NCBI GenBank assembly: GCA_009782025.1
Contig: WQUQ01000337.1
Location: forward strand, 1 to 18,277
DNA from: Desulfobulbus sp.
Lineage (GTDB): Bacteria > Pseudomonadota > Gammaproteobacteria > Burkholderiales > Rhodocyclaceae
DNA length: 18,277 nucleotides
Direction: 5' to 3'
The position numbers and the translations under genes are program-made. The notes beneath the pieces were generated by a model. It was not told the DNA's origin and searched no databases. It saw nothing but the letters and a program-made list of their open reading frames with translations. This document shows positions 14,539 through 18,277 of the stretch, in pieces; the first letter of the stretch is position 1, and every line of letters begins with the position of its first letter.

Positions 14539-17235
14539 ATGCTGGAACAGCACTATCTCACCACCCTGTTTGAGCCGAAATCCGTCGCCGTGATCGGCGC
14601 TTCCGACCGGGAGAACTCGGTCGGCAACATCATCTTCAAGAACATCCTCGGTTCGGGCTACAAAGGCCGGCTCTACGCCATCAATCCCAAGCACGAGACG
14701 ATTCAGGGCCAGCCGGCCTGGAAGTCGATCGAGGAAATCGGCGCCCGCGTCGAGATGGCGGTCATCACCACCCGCCCGCAGACCGTGCCGCAATTGATCG
14801 AGCAGTGCGGGCGCAGCGGCGTGCGCAACGTCATCGTCATCGCCTCCGGTTTCTCCGAAGCCGGCCATGTCGGCGCCGCGATCGAACGCAAGATGCTGGA
14901 AATCGCCCGCTCCTACAGCGTGCGCATTCTCGGCCCCAACTGCCTCGGCATCATCCGCCCCGAGCTGGGCCTCAACGCCACCTTTGCCCGCGTCACCGCC
15001 AATTCCGGCAACCTGGCGCTGGTCTCGCAGTCCGGCGCCATGTGCTCGGCCGTGCTCGACTGGGCCAAGGCCAATCAGGTCGGTTTCTCCTCGGTCATTT
15101 CGCTGGGCATGACGACCGACATCGATTTCGGTGAAATCCTCGACTACCTGATTTACGACAACCGCACCCACTACATCCTGATGTATGTCGAAGGCATCCG
15201 CAACGCGCGGCGCTTCATGAGCGCCCTGCGTTCGGCGGCGCGCATCAAGCCGATCATCCTGCTGAAAGCCGGGCGCCACGAGGCCGGTTCGCAGGCGACG
15301 ACGCTGCATTCGGGCATGGCGGCGGTTTCCGACACGGTTTTCGATGCCGCGGTGCGCCGCGCCGGCGTGGTGCGGGTGCAGAACGTCGGCCAGTTGTTCT
15401 ACGCCGCCAAGGCGCTGGCCTCCAAATTCCGCCCGCAGGGCGACCGCCTGGCCATCATCACCAACGGCGGCGGCCCCGGCGCCATGGCCGCCGATCGCGC
15501 CGGCGACCTCGGCATTCCGCTGGCCGAACTGAGTGACGAGACAATGGCCGCGCTCAACAAGGCGCTGCCGTCAAGCTGGTCGCACAGCAACCCGATCGAC
15601 ATCGGCGGTGACGCAACGCCCGAGCGCTACCGCGAAACGATCCTGGCCGTCGCCCGCGACGCCAACGTCGACAGCACGCTGGTGATGCTGTCGCCGCAGG
15701 CGATGACCGACCCGCTGGGCGTTGCCAAGGCCATCATCGAGATCGTCGATAAGCTCAACCGCTCGCTGATCTGCTGCTGGATGGGCGAGGAGCAGGTCGC
15801 CGAAGCGCGCAAGCTGCTGGAGGATTCCGGCATTCCCGCCTTCCGCATGCCGGAGACGGCGATCGAGTTGTTCCACCACATTTCCAAGTATTACCGCAAC
15901 CAGCACCTGCTGTTGCAGACGCCGGAACCGACACGCCAGCACGGCCGGCCCGAGGCCGAAGGGGCCAAGATGCTGATCGAGGCCCTGCTCGCCGAGCGGC
16001 GCAAGGTGCTCTCCGAAATGGAATCGAAGGCCATCCTGCGCGCCTTCAAGGTGCCGGTGGCGCAGACCATGGTCGCCCGCACCGCCACCGAGGCTTTGTT
16101 GCTGGCTGAACAGCTTGGCTTCCCGGTCGCCATGAAGGTCGATTCGCCGGATCTACCGCACAAATCGGACGCCGGCGGCGTGCGCCTGAACATCCAGAAC
16201 GCGCCGGCCGTGCGCAACGCCTATCACGACATCATCGACACCGTGCAGAAGCGCCACCCGACAGCCAAGGTCAACGGTGTTTCGATCGAGCCTTTCCTCT
16301 CCCGTCCGCATGGCCGCGAATTGATGATCGGCGTTTTCCGCGACCCGATCTTCGGGCCGGTGATTACCTTCGGCGCCGGTGGTTTCGATGTCGAAATCTT
16401 CAGCGACCGCTCGGTCGCGCTGCCGCCGCTCAACAAGTTCCTGGCCAAGGATCTGATCGACTCGACGCGCGCCGCGAAAATCCTCGGCCAGTTCCACAAC
16501 ATGCCGCCGGTCGACCGCGCGGCCTTGCAGGAAGTGCTGCTGTGCATTTCCGAAATGGTCTGCGAACTGCCGTGGATCATGGAACTCGACCTCAACCCGC
16601 TGATCGTCGACGAGCACGGCGCCATCGCCGCCGACGCGCGCATCGTCATCGACCACGCCGCCGGCTCTACCGGCGACCGCTACGCCCACATGGCCATCTA
16701 CCCCTACCCGGTGCACCTGATCCAGGAATGGCAGATGAACGACGGCAAGGTCGTCACCATCCGCCCGATCCGGCCGGAAGACGCCGACCTCGAACAGGAA
16801 TTCGTCAAGGGCATGTCGGATGAATCGCGCTATTACCGCTTCATGGACACCCTGCGCGAACTGACCCAGACCATGCTGGTGCGTTTCACGCAAATCGACT
16901 ACGACCGGGAAATGGCGCTGGTGGCGATGATGACCGACGATGAAGGCAAGGAGACGCAAATCGGCGTCGCCCGCTACGTCGTCAATCCGGATGGCGAATC
17001 GGTCGAATTCGCGCTGGCCGTCGCCGACGACTGGCAGAAATGCGGCGTCGGCCGCAAGCTGATGACGGCCCTGATCGACTGTGCCCGGATGAAAGGCTAC
17101 CGCGCCGTCGTCGGCGACGTGCTGTCGACCAACAGCAAGATGTTCCGCCTGATGACCAGCCTCGGCTTCACCATCCACCCGCACCCCGATGACACCGCCG
17201 TCAAGCGCGTGGTCAAGCCGCTGACGGGGGCTTGA
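14539..17235 (+). CDS. Pat-like NDP-forming acyl-CoA synthetase/GNAT lysine acetyltransferase fusion
   Basis: The 898-residue protein has the Pat/YfiQ domain order. Residues 1-130 form a CoA-binding Rossmann domain (SVAVIGASDRENSVGN), 130-460 the succinyl-CoA-ligase-like domains (LGPNCLG at 131-137), about 480-705 an ATP-grasp domain (VAMKVDSPDLPHKSDAGGVRL), and about 735-898 a GNAT acetyltransferase. The GNAT acetyl-CoA loop is QKCGVGRKLM at 833-842. Pat proteins acetylate lysines, for example of acetyl-CoA synthetase. Unlike what is described for Salmonella Pat, both histidines expected for ADP-forming catalysis look present: His257 (TLHSGM) and His541 (LPHKSD). It may therefore keep synthetase activity; that is inference. 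Length is close to Salmonella Pat (886 aa). A separate palindromic promoter suggests independent regulation. Confidence 0.9.
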   Translation: MLEQHYLTTLFEPKSVAVIGASDRENSVGNIIFKNILGSGYKGRLYAINPKHETIQGQPAWKSIEEIGARVEMAVITTRPQTVPQLIEQCGRSGVRNVIVIASGFSEAGHVGAAIERKMLEIARSYSVRILGPNCLGIIRPELGLNATFARVTANSGNLALVSQSGAMCSAVLDWAKANQVGFSSVISLGMTTDIDFGEILDYLIYDNRTHYILMYVEGIRNARRFMSALRSAARIKPIILLKAGRHEAGSQATTLHSGMAAVSDTVFDAAVRRAGVVRVQNVGQLFYAAKALASKFRPQGDRLAIITNGGGPGAMAADRAGDLGIPLAELSDETMAALNKALPSSWSHSNPIDIGGDATPERYRETILAVARDANVDSTLVMLSPQAMTDPLGVAKAIIEIVDKLNRSLICCWMGEEQVAEARKLLEDSGIPAFRMPETAIELFHHISKYYRNQHLLLQTPEPTRQHGRPEAEGAKMLIEALLAERRKVLSEMESKAILRAFKVPVAQTMVARTATEALLLAEQLGFPVAMKVDSPDLPHKSDAGGVRLNIQNAPAVRNAYHDIIDTVQKRHPTAKVNGVSIEPFLSRPHGRELMIGVFRDPIFGPVITFGAGGFDVEIFSDRSVALPPLNKFLAKDLIDSTRAAKILGQFHNMPPVDRAALQEVLLCISEMVCELPWIMELDLNPLIVDEHGAIAADARIVIDHAAGSTGDRYAHMAIYPYPVHLIQEWQMNDGKVVTIRPIRPEDADLEQEFVKGMSDESRYYRFMDTLRELTQTMLVRFTQIDYDREMALVAMMTDDEGKETQIGVARYVVNPDGESVEFALAVADDWQKCGVGRKLMTALIDCARMKGYRAVVGDVLSTNSKMFRLMTSLGFTIHPHPDDTAVKRVVKPLTGA

Positions 17236-17255
17236 CCGCTGCCGGGATCGGCATA

Positions 17256-17281
17256 GGGGGCTGCCACAATGGCAGCGCCCC
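17256..17281 (+). terminator. GC-rich hairpin after the Pat-like gene
   Basis: GCTGCCA (17260-17266) pairs with TGGCAGC (17270-17276) around a CAA loop. GGGG (17256-17259) pairs with CCCC (17278-17281) across a single bulged G, giving 11 bp in all. It starts 21 bp past the stop codon but has no U-run, so termination efficiency is uncertain. Confidence 0.5.
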
Positions 17282-17331
17282 TGCCACACCACCCGGCATG
17301 CGGGTCCGCACCGAGCGGTTTGATTGTCGGT

Positions 17332-17358
17332 TTGATAACACTATCACAACGTTATAAT
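17332..17358 (+). promoter_or_regulatory. sigma-70 promoter for ribF
   Basis: TTGATA (17332-17337) and a perfect TATAAT (17353-17358) are 15 bp apart, slightly short; TTTGAT at 17331-17336 gives 16 bp. The region is AT-rich against a GC-rich background. It lies 26 bp before the ribF ATG. No Shine-Dalgarno is seen in the leader. Confidence 0.6.
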
Positions 17359-17383
17359 CCGACATTTTCCCCGCCGCCGATCC

Positions 17384-18277
17384 ATGCGCGTCTATCGCGG
17401 TCATTCGCGTCCTGTTCCTGCTCCCGTCGTTCTCGCCATTGGTAACTTCGATGGCGTGCACCTCGGCCACGCGGCGCTGCTCGGGCAGTTGACCGAAGCG
17501 GCAAGGCAGTTGCGGCTGGCGCCGACGATCCTGACTTTCGAGCCGCATCCGCGCGAGTTTTTCGCCCCGGCCTCGGCCCCGGCCCGGCTCACTACCCTGC
17601 GTGAGAAGCTCGAATTGCTGGGCGAGGCCGGCGTTGCCCAGATCATGATCTGCCCTTTCAACGCGGCTTTCGCGATGCTGTCGGCGGAGGACTTCATCGA
17701 GCAGGTCTTGTGTCGCGGGCTGCGGACGCGGCAACTCATCGTCGGCGACGATTTTCGTTTCGGCCGTGGCCGCCAGGGCGATTTTGCGCTGTTGCAGGCG
17801 GCGGGCAAGCGCCTGGATTTTGCCGTCACGGCGATGCCCAGCGTCGTCGTCGGCGACGCGCGGGTTTCCAGTTCCGGCGTGCGCCGCGCCCTGGCCGAAG
17901 GCGACATGGATCAGGCGGCGCGCCTGCTCGGCCGGCCTTACGGCATGGACGGCCAGGTTTCGCATGGGCAGAAGATTGGCCGCCAACTGGGCTTCGCCAC
18001 GGCCAATATCCGCGTCAAGCACAATCCGCTGCCGATGACCGGCGTTTTTGCGGTCGAGGTCGGCGGTCTGGGCGGACAAGCGCTGCCCGGCGTCGCCAAT
18101 CTCGGCGTCCGGCCGAGCGTCTGCGGCACGCGCCCGCTGCTGGAAGTGCATCTGTTTGATTTCGACCGCGACATTTACGGCGCGCACATTGCGGTGCGCT
18201 TTGTCAAAAAATTGCGCGACGAGCGACGTTTTCCCGATTTGGACGCCCTGAAGGCGCAGATTGCCGCGGATGCGGCG
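17384..18277 (+). CDS. ribF: Bifunctional riboflavin kinase/FAD synthetase, 3' end cut off by window
   Basis: 298 codons are present without a stop; the family is about 305-315 residues, so only the last 10-20 are missing. The enzyme phosphorylates riboflavin to FMN and adenylates FMN to FAD. The N-terminal nucleotidyltransferase domain has IGNFDGVHLGH at about 19-29 and LTFEPHP at about 50-56, followed by LIVGDDFRFGRGRQGD and the VSSSGVRRAL segment. The riboflavin kinase domain follows with RPYGMDGQVSHGQKIGRQLG, then GFATANI, GVFAVEV and GVANLGVRPS. The ATG at 17384 gives the usual short leader MRVYRGHSRPVP before the domain. It is separated from the Pat-like gene by a hairpin and has its own promoter. 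Confidence 0.95.
   Translation, partial: MRVYRGHSRPVPAPVVLAIGNFDGVHLGHAALLGQLTEAARQLRLAPTILTFEPHPREFFAPASAPARLTTLREKLELLGEAGVAQIMICPFNAAFAMLSAEDFIEQVLCRGLRTRQLIVGDDFRFGRGRQGDFALLQAAGKRLDFAVTAMPSVVVGDARVSSSGVRRALAEGDMDQAARLLGRPYGMDGQVSHGQKIGRQLGFATANIRVKHNPLPMTGVFAVEVGGLGGQALPGVANLGVRPSVCGTRPLLEVHLFDFDRDIYGAHIAVRFVKKLRDERRFPDLDALKAQIAADAA

Noticed and set aside
16153..17292. Long minus-strand open frame (379 codons) opposite the Pat-like gene
   Set aside because: The product is rich in His, Asp, Gly and Val from mirrored codons and has no recognisable domain; the plus-strand protein is unambiguous.
17291..17305. ACCCG-GCATG-CGGGT as a second terminator
   Set aside because: A 5-bp stem with no U-run is expected by chance in this base composition.
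17213..18187. Minus-strand open frame (324 codons) opposite ribF
   Set aside because: It covers the strong RibF motifs in antisense and has no motif of its own.
1..18277. tRNA, rRNA, riboswitch or replication origin
   Set aside because: I found no cloverleaf, rRNA core sequence, recognisable riboswitch fold or DnaA-box cluster by eye; an Infernal/tRNAscan run would settle this. An FMN riboswitch upstream of ribF was looked for in the short leader and is not there.

Overview
The window is a GC-rich, densely packed bacterial chromosome segment. Gene content and order point to a betaproteobacterium, most likely of the Rhodocyclales (Dechloromonas/Azonexus/Accumulibacter-like). Supporting signs are nth followed by a FIST protein and a DUF1841 protein, the block mltG-tmk-holB-pilZ-tatD, a divergent ygfZ, and a Pat-type acyl-CoA synthetase/GNAT fusion upstream of ribF. 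The taxonomic call is inference from family knowledge; no rRNA or tRNA gene is present.

Layout. (1) 1-814, minus: 3'-truncated PAS-GGDEF diguanylate cyclase. (2) 898-2961, plus: nth (GTG start), a FIST-domain protein overlapping it by 3 nt, and a DUF1841 protein, read as one operon. (3) 2987-3540, minus: a DUF465/YdcH-like small protein followed by an unknown 108-aa protein. (4) 3603-4468, plus: an unknown 102-aa protein translationally coupled to greB. (5) 4539-5232, plus: a HigB/HigA-type toxin-antitoxin pair in toxin-first order. (6) 9679-5239, minus: a compact operon mltG, tmk, holB, pilZ, tatD and a secreted ankyrin protein, with 4-nt overlaps at four of its five junctions. (7) 9773-11242, plus: ygfZ and a lower-GC SRPBCC protein. 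(8) 11240-12050, plus: a decayed ClC chloride channel gene interrupted by a 101-bp MITE-like insertion. (9) 12182-14424, plus: a secreted single-Cache protein, a long perfect hairpin, and a methyl-accepting chemotaxis protein. (10) 14539-17235, plus: a Pat-like NDP-forming acyl-CoA synthetase/GNAT protein. (11) 17384 to the window end, plus: ribF, lacking only its 3' end.

How the parts relate. Most of the window is core housekeeping: base-excision repair, transcript cleavage by GreB, cell-wall/DNA replication/type IV pilus functions in the mltG operon, Fe-S protein maturation by YgfZ, and flavin cofactor synthesis. The accessory islets are the toxin-antitoxin pair, the SRPBCC gene and the ClC relic with its insertion. 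The sensory cluster at 12.2-14.4 kb pairs a free periplasmic Cache protein with a chemoreceptor.

The most unusual item is the 101-bp element at 11407-11507. It has 26-bp imperfect terminal inverted repeats and a TTA duplication. Its conceptual precise excision, with one TTA copy, restores an open ClC reading frame. I see no convincing evidence for a wholly new multi-gene system.
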